DNA of 8,241 bases, taken from NCBI GenBank assembly GCA_005791685.1, contig SXVG01000037.1:1-8241 (forward strand). Reading direction: 5' to 3'. The translations under genes and the position numbers were made by a program. This document shows, one piece after another, positions 1 through 6,065 of the stretch; position 1 is the first letter of the stretch; every line of letters begins with the position of its first letter. This DNA is from Methylotenera sp. Lineage in GTDB: Bacteria > Pseudomonadota > Gammaproteobacteria > Burkholderiales > Methylophilaceae. The notes under the pieces are model-generated. The model was not told the DNA's origin, made no database searches, and saw only the letters and a program-made list of their open reading frames with translations.

Positions 1-76
1 AAGCCATCATAGACGAATTCTTGGCGGCCATGGCGGCATTGGGGGAGGTGTTTATGGCTGGTATGTAAAAAGCCTT
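1..76 (+). repeat. Degenerate direct copy of a gatB internal segment (matches 509-584)
   Basis: These bases align without gaps to 509-584 inside the gatB coding region, with 14 mismatches over 76 positions. Read in frame 3, the copy gives a damaged version of the GatB tail: it begins AIIDE like the original, then has V-to-F, N-to-M, K-to-M and similar changes, and hits a TAA stop at 66-68 where the original has a Glu codon. The match fades just past the shared run AAAAAGCCTT, and the sequence then switches to a more upstream part of gatB in frame 1. Thirteen of the 14 mismatches are G or T in this copy and 12 are transversions, which is atypical of natural drift. It is either a decayed tandem duplicate or a low-quality, misjoined contig end; I favour the latter. 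Confidence 0.85.
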
Positions 77-78
77 TA

Positions 79-678
79 TTGCCTTTGCTCATCACCGAAG
101 CAGACAAGGCTCGCGTGCAAGCCGACATGCCAGAATTGCCGGCCGCCATGAAAGCTCGCTTAGAAGCACAGTTCGGTTTGTCCAGTTACGATGCCAGCAG
201 CTTAACCGCCAGTCGAGATTTAGCCGACTACTTCATTGCCGCCATTGATGCCGGTGCCGAGCCTAAACAAACGGCCAACTGGGTCATGGGCAGCTTAAGT
301 GCCAAACTCAACAGCGAAGACAAAGACCTAAGCGACAGCCCGATTAGCGCACAGCAATTAGCCCAATTACTCAAACGCATCAGCGACGGCACCATTTCCA
401 ACAATGCCGCCAAACAGGTATTTGACGCCATGTGGCAGGGTGAAGGCGAAGTAGACAGCATCATTGCCGCTAAAGGCTTAAAACAAGAGTCCGACAGCGG
501 TGCCGTCGAAGCCATCATAGACGAAGTCTTGGCCGCCAATGCAGCCATGGTGGAGGAGTTTAAAGCGGGTAAGGAAAAAGCCTTCAATGCGCTGGTCGGT
601 CAAGCCATGAAAGCCTCCAAAGGCAAAGCTAACCCGGCGCAAGTGAACGACATCCTTAAGAAGAAACTGCAGGCTTAA
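79..678 (+). CDS. gatB: Aspartyl/glutamyl-tRNA(Asn/Gln) amidotransferase subunit B, C-terminal fragment (5' end missing)
   Basis: GatB is the kinase/tRNA-binding subunit of the GatCAB amidotransferase, which converts misacylated Asp-tRNA(Asn) or Glu-tRNA(Gln) to the amide form in the cytoplasm. Only about 200 of the usual 475-480 residues are here. The first residues (PLLITEAD, then MPELPAA, AQFGLSSYDA, LTASRDLADYF) match the end of the catalytic cradle. The rest is the helical GatB/YqeY tRNA-binding tail, ending in the typical signature GQAMKASKGKANPAQVN (about residues 171-187) and KKKL. The TTG at 79 is not a plausible natural start: homology continues through the codons at 73-78, upstream in-frame reading meets TAG at 10-12, and the catalytic N-terminal domain is absent. 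The gene is therefore truncated by the junction near 75. It converges on pyrE with 18 bp between the stop codons. Confidence 0.9.
   Translation: MPLLITEADKARVQADMPELPAAMKARLEAQFGLSSYDASSLTASRDLADYFIAAIDAGAEPKQTANWVMGSLSAKLNSEDKDLSDSPISAQQLAQLLKRISDGTISNNAAKQVFDAMWQGEGEVDSIIAAKGLKQESDSGAVEAIIDEVLAANAAMVEEFKAGKEKAFNALVGQAMKASKGKANPAQVNDILKKKLQA
509..584 (+). repeat. Intact partner of the left-edge direct repeat, within gatB
   Basis: This is the presumed original of the degenerate copy at 1-76. It lies inside the GatB tail domain and reads through in frame as normal GatB sequence (EAIIDEVLAANAAMVEEF and onward). The distance between copies, 508 bp, is the length a tandem duplication unit would have. 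Confidence 0.8.
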
Positions 679-696
679 AGTTAAGCTTTAACCAAC

Positions 697-1380
697 TTAA
701 TTAACGCCGTATTGCTGCCTGTAAGCGCTCACCGCTTGCAGGTGTTCCGCCAAGCTTTGCTGGCCGGCTAGGTAGCGCATCAAATCGCTCAGATTGGCGA
801 TGGCACAAACCGGGATGCGATTGTTGGCGATCACCTCTTGCACGGCCGACAATTCGCCTAAGCCTTTTTCTTGCCGGTCTATGGCAATGGCGACGCCGCA
901 GGCCATTGCGCCATTTGCAGCAATCAAGGCCACCGACTCGCGCACCGAGGTGCCGGCAGAAATCACGTCATCAATAATCAATACGCGACCTTGCAAGGGG
1001 CTACCAACGATGCTGCCGCCCTCGCCGTGGTCTTTGGCTTCTTTACGGTTGTAGGCATACGGCACATTACGGCCTTGTTTGGCAAAGGCAATGGCAATAC
1101 TGGCCGCCAGCGTGATGCCCTTATAAGCTGGGCCAAATAACATATCAAACTGGATGCCAGAATGATCAATCGCTGCGGCATAGAACTCGCCCAACTTCAT
1201 CAAGCTGACGCCATCGTTAAACAAGCCGGCATTAAAAAAATACGGGCTGAGGCGGCCGGCTTTGGTTTTAAATTCACCAAAACGCAATACCTCTTTTTCT
1301 AGGGCAAATGCGATAAAATCTTGGCTTACTTGGGCTGAAGCCGCATCAGCATGGTTGGCTGTGTTGGAAGGCGCTGTCAT
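697..1380 (-). CDS. pyrE: Orotate phosphoribosyltransferase
   Basis: PyrE joins orotate to PRPP to make orotidine 5'-monophosphate, the fifth step of de novo pyrimidine synthesis, in the cytosol. The 227-residue product aligns along the whole E. coli-type enzyme (213 residues). Visible landmarks are FGEFKTKAGRLSPYFFNAG (about 34-52), LFGPAYKGI (81-89), the flexible catalytic loop YNRKEAKDHGEGG (110-122) and the PRPP-binding motif RVLIIDDVISAGT (132-144). It carries about 13 extra N-terminal residues rich in Ala, Ser and Asn. No alternative ATG, GTG or TTG lies between this ATG and the conserved core, so the start is fixed. It is convergent with gatB and divergent from the exonuclease gene, 36 bp from that gene's start. 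The ribosome-binding site is weak (AGAG a few bases upstream). A run of seven T on the coding strand falls in the Tyr-Phe-Phe codons. Confidence 0.96.
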   Translation of the reverse strand: MTAPSNTANHADAASAQVSQDFIAFALEKEVLRFGEFKTKAGRLSPYFFNAGLFNDGVSLMKLGEFYAAAIDHSGIQFDMLFGPAYKGITLAASIAIAFAKQGRNVPYAYNRKEAKDHGEGGSIVGSPLQGRVLIIDDVISAGTSVRESVALIAANGAMACGVAIAIDRQEKGLGELSAVQEVIANNRIPVCAIANLSDLMRYLAGQQSLAEHLQAVSAYRQQYGVN

Positions 1381-1392
1381 GGTTACTCTAAT
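1364..1392 (+). promoter_or_regulatory. Candidate sigma-70 promoter for the exonuclease III gene
   Basis: TTGGAA at 1364-1369 (4 of 6 to consensus) is followed by a 17-bp spacer and TCTAAT at 1387-1392 (5 of 6). Transcription would begin near 1399, about 18 nt before the TTG start and just ahead of the Shine-Dalgarno site. The -35 box lies inside the 5' end of pyrE, so firing in the two directions would interfere. Identified by eye only. Confidence 0.45.
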
Positions 1393-1404
1393 CGTGTCAA
1401 TTTT

Positions 1405-1409
1405 AAGGA
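1405..1409 (+). promoter_or_regulatory. Ribosome binding site that decides the exonuclease III start
   Basis: AAGGA sits 7 nt upstream of the TTG at 1417. It supports that TTG over the in-frame ATG at 1351, which would add 22 residues with no family counterpart and would overlap the pyrE start. Confidence 0.7.
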
Positions 1410-1416
1410 TGAAGTT

Positions 1417-2214
1417 TTGAAGATTATATCGCTAAACCTAAACGGCATACGTTCTGCCACAAATAAAGGCGTGCTGAGCTGGTTAAAAACCCAGTCTGCT
1501 GACATCGTCTGCCTGCAGGAACTCAAAGCCCAAGCCGATGACATGACGGCCGAGATGCTAAAGCCTGAAGGCTATGTCGGGCACTTTCATTACGCCGAGA
1601 AAAAAGGCTATAGCGGCGTCGGCATCTATTCAAAAAATAAACCGGATGCAGTCATCATAGGCTTGGGTGGCAGCAACCAAGACGTGGCCGACATAGACAG
1701 CGAAGGCCGCTACATCGAATGCCAATTTGGTAATTTAAGCGTGGTGTCGCTGTATTTGCCATCGGGCTCCAGTGGCGAAGAACGGCAGGCCTTTAAATTC
1801 AGTGTGATGGCGCGCTTTATGTTGCACATGCAAGCCTTGATTAAAAGTGGCCGCGAAGTGGTCATTTGCGGCGATTGGAATATCGCCCATAAAGAAGTGG
1901 ATCTAAAAAATTACCAAGGCAATAAAAAGAATTCCGGCTTTTTACCCGAAGAGCGGGCCTGGCTAACGGAATTATTTGATCAAGTGGGCTGGGTCGATGT
2001 GTACCGCACACTGCACCCTGACAGCACCGACGCCTGCTACACCTGGTGGAGCAATCGCGGTCAAGCTTGGGCGAAAAATGTCGGTTGGCGCATAGACTAC
2101 CAAATCGCCACCCCGACAATCGCTGCCACGGCGAGCCAGGCCAGCATCTACAAAGAGCAACGCTTTAGCGATCACGCGCCTTTAATAATTGACTATGCCA
2201 ACCAAGCTATTTAA
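1417..2214 (+). CDS. xth: Exodeoxyribonuclease III (AP endonuclease, Crc-related locus)
   Basis: This is an EEP-superfamily nuclease: class II AP endonuclease and 3'-5' exonuclease of base excision repair, acting on damaged DNA in the cytoplasm. Using the TTG start backed by AAGGA, it has 265 residues, normal for the family. Catalytic and metal-binding residues are all visible: N7 (LNLNGIR), E35 (CLQELK), Y113 (SLYLPSG), D153 and N155 (CGDWNIAH), D227 (WRIDYQ), D252 and H253 (SDHAP). The family signature FLPEERAWL is at 175-183. In Pseudomonas the gene next to pyrE is the paralogue Crc, a catabolite-repression protein that has lost several of these residues. Here they are intact, so nuclease function is expected. 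It is divergent from pyrE and its last 8 bp overlap the end of cpoB on the other strand. Start choice is moderately certain; identity is secure. Confidence 0.93.
   Translation: MKIISLNLNGIRSATNKGVLSWLKTQSADIVCLQELKAQADDMTAEMLKPEGYVGHFHYAEKKGYSGVGIYSKNKPDAVIIGLGGSNQDVADIDSEGRYIECQFGNLSVVSLYLPSGSSGEERQAFKFSVMARFMLHMQALIKSGREVVICGDWNIAHKEVDLKNYQGNKKNSGFLPEERAWLTELFDQVGWVDVYRTLHPDSTDACYTWWSNRGQAWAKNVGWRIDYQIATPTIAATASQASIYKEQRFSDHAPLIIDYANQAI
1423..1428 (-). promoter_or_regulatory. Candidate -10 box for pyrE
   Basis: Read on the - strand this is a perfect TATAAT, placed so that transcription would start near 1416 and leave a leader of about 36 nt before the pyrE ATG. No convincing -35 hexamer is present 16-18 bp upstream, and only part of an extended -10 is seen. 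The box lies within the first codons of the divergent exonuclease gene. Confidence 0.4.
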
Positions 2215-3088
2215 TGACGTCTAAGGCTTTTAAGCGTTTTTGCGCGGCCGGAATGACTTCGCTGTTGGGATACTTGGCGATTAAATCACGCAAGGTTTTT
2301 TTCGCGGCCGGCACCAAGCCCAGTTGAAACTGGCTGTTGGCCATATTAAATAGCGCATCTGGCACCCTAGGACTGTCCGCATAGGCGTCCAATAATTTTT
2401 GCTGGGTGGCCATGGCCGATTTGTAGTTTTTCAACGCAAACTGCGCATAGCCTAAGCCGTACATGGCATCAGCGGCGTAAGTGCTATTCGGGTAATCCTT
2501 TAAAAATTTATCGTAGGCATTAAACGCGTCTTTATATTTGGCCTCTTTGGCCAAGCCGTGCGCCAATTCTAACAATTGGTACTCTTGGCTGTTCTTTGCT
2601 GGCTCAACCGTGCCAGCCACAGGCGTAGCCGCAACAGGAGTAGCGGCAGGTACAACCGCTGGCACTTCAGCCACTGGGGCTGGGCCAGCACTGGCAGCGC
2701 CTTGCTCTAACTTACGCAAGCGCGCATCGGTATCGCCGTACAAATCTTTCTGACGCTGCTGGGTAGTTGCCACGTTATGGCCAGCCAGCTCGAGCTCACC
2801 CTTTAATTTGGCCACTTCTTGCTTTAAACCTTCAAGCTGATTTTGCATGTCCAGCAAACCTTGGCCTTTGGTAATTGCCTCAATTTCAACTAGGCGTTGC
2901 TCTATGCTTTGTTGCGTTTTCTTCAAAGCCGCCAATTCGGTCTGCATAGCCTGATGCTGAGTCGTCGTCGTGGCTTCCAATTCTAGAATTTTTTTGCGCG
3001 CCTCCTTGTCGTCAAACAAAGCGGCCTGGCTGTGCGTAGCAAACACAGTCAGGCAAAATAACAAACTGGCCAGTATCCGTTTTTTCAT
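2207..3088 (-). CDS. cpoB: Cell division coordinator CpoB (Tol-Pal associated, formerly YbgF)
   Basis: CpoB is a periplasmic protein that links the Tol-Pal machine to the PBP1B peptidoglycan synthase during division. The 293 residues show, in order: a signal peptide (1-22, cleaved after SQA); a coiled coil of heptad-like Gln/Leu/Glu-rich sequence (about 28-105) that mediates oligomerisation; the conserved QRQKDLYGDTDARL stretch (111-124); a Pro/Ala/Val linker (about 130-165); and three tetratricopeptide repeats (about 168-275) with typical AxxAY..FLKDYPNS patterns. It is the last gene of the tol-pal run, 27 bp after pal, with a weak ribosome-binding site. It ends in TAG overlapping the exonuclease gene by 8 bp, tail to tail. 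In many relatives queC or queE follows; here the convergent gene does instead. Confidence 0.93.
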   Translation of the reverse strand: MKKRILASLLFCLTVFATHSQAALFDDKEARKKILELEATTTTQHQAMQTELAALKKTQQSIEQRLVEIEAITKGQGLLDMQNQLEGLKQEVAKLKGELELAGHNVATTQQRQKDLYGDTDARLRKLEQGAASAGPAPVAEVPAVVPAATPVAATPVAGTVEPAKNSQEYQLLELAHGLAKEAKYKDAFNAYDKFLKDYPNSTYAADAMYGLGYAQFALKNYKSAMATQQKLLDAYADSPRVPDALFNMANSQFQLGLVPAAKKTLRDLIAKYPNSEVIPAAQKRLKALDVIK

Positions 3089-3115
3089 GGTGTTTTCTTT
3101 AATAAGCTAAGTGAT

Positions 3116-3703
3116 TTACTCGTTCTCGTAGACGATATCCACGCGGCGATTTTGCTTAGCACACGCGTCATCGGCACAGGCTGCCGTGGCTTTTTCTTCA
3201 CCAAAGCTGACCGTTTCAATTTGCGCGTCCTGCACACCCAATAAATTTAAGGATTTTTTAACCGCCACAGAACGGCGTTGACCTAAAGACAAATTGTATT
3301 CACGGCGACCACGCTCATCGGTGTTGCCTTGCAAAATCACTTTAGCCGTGCGATTGGCCAATAAGTATTTGGCATGCGCTTCTATTAGTGGACGGAACTC
3401 GGTTTTAACCGCATCGCTGTCGTAATCAAAATAAACCTGACGTTTGGATAAAATATTATTCGGGTCTTTTAATGGGTTGTTTGCGCCAGCAGTGGCGTTA
3501 CCCTCTATCACCACTTCTTTAACGGCCGCCGTATCTGCCGCCGCCGTAGGTGCAACCGCCGCTTCCGCTGGCTTAGCCGCCGCCGGGCTTTTATCTTCCA
3601 CCGCCGCCGGCTTATCTACCATGGGCGTACTTTTACAGGCAACCAAAACCAAGGCCATGGCTAGCCCACTTAATAACTTAGCATTCCAAGTCAATCTGTT
3701 CAT
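3116..3703 (-). CDS. pal: Peptidoglycan-associated outer-membrane lipoprotein Pal
   Basis: Pal is anchored in the outer membrane by its lipid and binds peptidoglycan through an OmpA-like domain; TolB and TolA reposition it at the division septum. The 195-residue precursor has a lipoprotein signal peptide with lipobox LVAC, the lipidated residue being C23. Lys follows at +2, so inner-membrane retention (Asp at +2) is not expected. An Ala/Pro-rich linker (about 28-65) leads to the OmpA C-terminal domain: VYFDYDSDAV (90-99), the diaminopimelate-binding region NTDERG (127-132) with D129, and NLSLGQRRS (137-145) with R143/R144, ending in QNRRVDIVYE. Two cysteines, C176 and C181, sit in a loop before NRRVD and could form a disulfide. 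It follows tolB by 34 bp and has the strongest ribosome-binding site of the locus. Confidence 0.96.
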   Translation of the reverse strand: MNRLTWNAKLLSGLAMALVLVACKSTPMVDKPAAVEDKSPAAAKPAEAAVAPTAAADTAAVKEVVIEGNATAGANNPLKDPNNILSKRQVYFDYDSDAVKTEFRPLIEAHAKYLLANRTAKVILQGNTDERGRREYNLSLGQRRSVAVKKSLNLLGVQDAQIETVSFGEEKATAACADDACAKQNRRVDIVYENE

Positions 3704-3707
3704 ATCG

Positions 3708-3715
3708 CTCTCCTT
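3708..3715 (-). promoter_or_regulatory. Strong ribosome binding site of pal
   Basis: Read on the - strand this is AAGGAGAG, 4 nt before the pal ATG. It is far stronger than those of the other genes in the locus, which fits the high abundance expected of Pal as a structural outer-membrane lipoprotein. Confidence 0.7.
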
Positions 3716-3737
3716 AACAAGGCCATCACAGCCTAAA

Positions 3738-5009
3738 TTATTTAATTAACGGACCCCATGCCGGTTCACGTATATCGCCACCCGACTCATTCAAACGCTG
3801 CCTTACGCGCCCATCCGCTGACACCGCGGCTAACGCGCCTTTATCGCCCACCCGCGTGGCATACAATAGCACACGGCCATTGGGGGCAAAACTAGGCGAT
3901 TCGTCCTGCGCACCCTCACTCAACAACTGCACTTGGCCGTTGCTCAAATCTTGCAAGGCCAATCGGTATTTGCCGCCATCGTTACGCACCATGGCCAGCA
4001 TTTTTCCATCCGGCGAAACGCGTGGGCTTAAATTGAACGCACCCTCAAAAGTCACCCTTTGCACCTCGCCGCCGTTAGCGGCCACTTTATATATCTGCGG
4101 CCGGCCGCCACGATCGGAGCTGAAATAAATCCACTGGCCGTCCGGCGACCAAGTGGGCTCGGTATCAATGCCATTGCTTTTGGTCAACGATTGCAAGCCG
4201 CTGCCATCCGCATTAATCGTATAGAGCTGCGAATTGGCGCCATAGGTTAAGACGATGGCTAGTTTATTACCGTCCGGCGACCAAGCGGGCGCGCTGTTAT
4301 TGCCTTTGAAGCTGGCTAATACAGAGCGCTGACCGCTGAGCGTTTGGATGAAAATGATGGGTTTTTTCTTTTCAAACGACACGTAAGCCATTTTGCTGCC
4401 GTCGGGCGACCAGCTAGGCGAAATAATCGGTTCTTTTGAGGACACCATGGTCAAGGCATTTTCGCCATCGACATCGGCCACCCGCAAGGCATAACGACCA
4501 TTGAGCTTAGCCACGTAGGCAATGCGACTGGCAAAAATACCGCTCTCACCGCTTAATTTCTGATAAATCACATCGGCGATTTTATGCGCGGTGCCCCTTA
4601 ATTGATTGGGCGCGATGTTGTATTGCACGCTGGCCAATTGGCTTTGTTTTAGCACGTCCACCAACTGAAAACTGACGTTCAAGCGATTGCCTGGCAATGC
4701 TTCCACCTTGCCCACGGCCATGGCCTGCGCCTGCAGGGCCTGCCATTCGGCGTATTTAATTTGGCTGATATCCGCTGGCTGATTGGCCATGCCAGCGGTT
4801 TCTAGCATGCGAAATAAACCGCTGCGTTTTAGATCGGCATTGATGATTTGACTGATGCTGTCGGCACCGACATTGCTTTGTGCAAAAGGCACGATAGCGA
4901 CTGGAATTTGCTGGGCGCCACCGCCACTGATCTCTATCTCTAAAGCCGCATAAGCGCTAGAGCTAAGGCATAAAGCCGCTAAAAATAGAGCGATTCGAAC
5001 GATGGGCAT
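3738..5009 (-). CDS. tolB: Tol-Pal system beta-propeller protein TolB
   Basis: TolB is a soluble periplasmic protein that binds Pal and is displaced by TolA, so mobilising Pal for septal constriction. The 423 residues are close to the family norm of about 430. There is a signal peptide (1-21, AYA before the cleavage site), an N-terminal alpha/beta domain with IPVAIVPF (35-42) and LKRSGLF (60-66), then a six-bladed propeller. Blades are marked by WSPDG-type motifs at about 200-204, 243-247, 287-291, 331-335 (VSPDG), 374-378 (FAPNG) and a final EPAWGP at 415-420. The start is fixed because an in-frame stop lies 8 codons upstream with no other start codon between. No clear Shine-Dalgarno is seen. 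It lies 211 bp after tolA, the only large gap in the locus. Confidence 0.97.
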   Translation of the reverse strand: MPIVRIALFLAALCLSSSAYAALEIEISGGGAQQIPVAIVPFAQSNVGADSISQIINADLKRSGLFRMLETAGMANQPADISQIKYAEWQALQAQAMAVGKVEALPGNRLNVSFQLVDVLKQSQLASVQYNIAPNQLRGTAHKIADVIYQKLSGESGIFASRIAYVAKLNGRYALRVADVDGENALTMVSSKEPIISPSWSPDGSKMAYVSFEKKKPIIFIQTLSGQRSVLASFKGNNSAPAWSPDGNKLAIVLTYGANSQLYTINADGSGLQSLTKSNGIDTEPTWSPDGQWIYFSSDRGGRPQIYKVAANGGEVQRVTFEGAFNLSPRVSPDGKMLAMVRNDGGKYRLALQDLSNGQVQLLSEGAQDESPSFAPNGRVLLYATRVGDKGALAAVSADGRVRQRLNESGGDIREPAWGPLIK

Positions 5010-5220
5010 AAGCGATTGTTTTTCTTTTCGTTAAAAATTCTAATCGGATCAAGCTAAGCCTTTATATTACATGGCACAGCTTAATTTTAGTGCATTCTCA
5101 TCTTAGTTTTATGACATTTAACGGTCTTTTTTATAGCCTACTGTCTTTCGCGGCTAAAGCCCAATGTGCCTTCTCTTGCCTATGCTGGGCAATTCACCTG
5201 GCGGCACCGCTCATACTCGC
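5010..5220. other. tolA-tolB intergenic region, no gene seen
   Basis: This 211-bp AT-rich stretch has no open reading frame with any support on the - strand (only micro-frames of a few codons), and the long frame on the + strand is a shadow of tolA. A weak stem of 5 bp (TTGCC/GGCAA, loop of 7) lies at 5176-5192, without a following T-run. A candidate promoter for tolB is listed separately. Confidence 0.6.
5130..5158 (-). promoter_or_regulatory. Candidate promoter for tolB-pal-cpoB
   Basis: On the - strand, TTTAGC (5158-5153, only 3 of 6 to consensus) is followed by a 17-bp spacer and TATAAA (5135-5130, 5 of 6). It would give a leader of about 115 nt before tolB. In E. coli tolB and pal are also transcribed from an internal promoter, which makes the location plausible. 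Found by eye and not distinctive in AT-rich DNA. Confidence 0.3.
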
Positions 5221-6051
5221 TCAGTCATTCGGCCTAAAGGTCAGTTTTAAGTTTCTAAATTGGGCAAAAACGGAGCCATCCGTCGGCAAAGGCAGTGGTT
5301 GCGAAGCCATAATGGCGCGCTCCACCGCTTCATCACAAACTTTGCTGCCACTGGATTTAAGCAACTTGGGCAAACCAGATAACTCACCGGTGGACAACAA
5401 GGCAATATCAAACTTAAGCTCAGGGTTGCCTGTTCCGCACAAAGTTTTATTCACATTGCCACGGATTTTAGCTTGAATTTTACCGCGGTACTCGTCCAAC
5501 AAACTGGCATTGGCCGCCGATTTGGCTGACTTGGCCGCTTGATCGGCCTGCGCCTGCTCTTCCGCCAAGGCCTCTTGTTGCAGTTTTTTTAAAGCCTCAT
5601 TGGCTTTATTTTCTTTTAGCAACTTGTCGCTGTTTTGCATTTCTTCATGACGCGCTTCGGCTTGCAAGGCGGCCAGCTGTTTTTTCTGTTCTAAGGCCAA
5701 ATCTTTTTTAATTTGCTCGGCGGCTTTTTTTTGCTCTTGTTCTTTACGTTTTTTTTCTAAGGCAATATCGACTGCCGGCGGTTTGACTGGTTCGGGCTCA
5801 GGCGCCACTTTTTCTGGCACTGGCGGCGGGGCTTCTTGCACTGGTGCGGGCGGTTCCACAGGGGTGACTACTGGGGGCGATTCAGGCTGAGGCAAACTGT
5901 CCCATAATTCCACTTCCGCCACATTCAATAGCGGCTGCGTGGCTTTCCAATTAAAAGACAGCAGTAATGCGCCCAACAAAGCCAGATGCACGGCGATGGC
6001 TAAAGCGCCGGCTTGCCATGACACGTCTTTTTCATAAGCTCTGATCATCAT
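5221..6051 (-). CDS. tolA: Tol-Pal inner-membrane arm protein TolA
   Basis: TolA is anchored in the inner membrane, energised by TolQ-TolR, and spans the periplasm to reach TolB and Pal. The 276 residues show the three domains. There is one N-terminal membrane helix (about 13-33) with H22, the residue matching E. coli H22. A Pro/Glu/Val-rich stretch (about 53-94) precedes a Lys/Glu/Ala/Gln helix (about 97-178). The C-terminal globular domain starts near 184 with LLDEYRGKIQAKIRGN and holds a likely disulfide pair, C205 and C239. The protein is much shorter than E. coli TolA (421 residues), mainly through a shorter helical domain. The Ser that accompanies the His in E. coli (S18) is Ala here. 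The start may be either of two adjacent ATGs; neither has a good ribosome-binding site, so coupling to tolR (14-bp gap) is likely. Confidence 0.94.
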   Translation of the reverse strand: MMIRAYEKDVSWQAGALAIAVHLALLGALLLSFNWKATQPLLNVAEVELWDSLPQPESPPVVTPVEPPAPVQEAPPPVPEKVAPEPEPVKPPAVDIALEKKRKEQEQKKAAEQIKKDLALEQKKQLAALQAEARHEEMQNSDKLLKENKANEALKKLQQEALAEEQAQADQAAKSAKSAANASLLDEYRGKIQAKIRGNVNKTLCGTGNPELKFDIALLSTGELSGLPKLLKSSGSKVCDEAVERAIMASQPLPLPTDGSVFAQFRNLKLTFRPND

Positions 6052-6065
6052 TGCGCTAAAGCCGG

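Noticed and set aside
1..81. A simple frameshift in gatB between frame 3 and frame 1
   Set aside because: The frame-3 peptide is not the part of GatB that should precede position 79; it repeats the tail seen again at 509-584. A frameshift does not explain repeated sequence.
675..691. Bidirectional terminator between gatB and pyrE (TTAAAG/CTTTAA stem, loop of 5)
   Set aside because: The stem is 6 bp, nearly all A/T, with no T-run on either side; too weak to call an intrinsic terminator.
1234..1240. A7 run in pyrE as a phase-variation tract
   Set aside because: It encodes the conserved Tyr-Phe-Phe-Asn of the family in frame; a single 7-base run is not unusual.
1351..1416. N-terminal extension of the exonuclease from the ATG at 1351
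   Set aside because: The 22 extra residues have no family counterpart, overlap the start of pyrE, and the TTG at 1417 has a well-placed AAGGA and gives the canonical MKIISLNLNGIR start.
2225..2242. Hairpin with T-run after the exonuclease gene (GCTT/AAGC then GTTTTT)
   Set aside because: Only 4 paired bases with a 2-nt loop, and it lies inside the cpoB coding region; not a credible terminator.
4137..4415. Repeated DNA (GTCCGGCGACCA-like) in tolB as a dispersed repeat element
   Set aside because: The copies encode the WSPDG motifs of successive propeller blades; they are protein-level repeats, not a mobile or regulatory repeat.
5176..5192. Stem-loop in the tolA-tolB gap as a terminator or attenuator
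   Set aside because: Five base pairs with a 7-nt loop and no T-run; could occur by chance.
5090..5476. 128-codon + strand open frame starting in the tolA-tolB gap
   Set aside because: Two-thirds of it is antisense to tolA, it has no family resemblance or good ribosome-binding site, and tolA is clearly the real gene.
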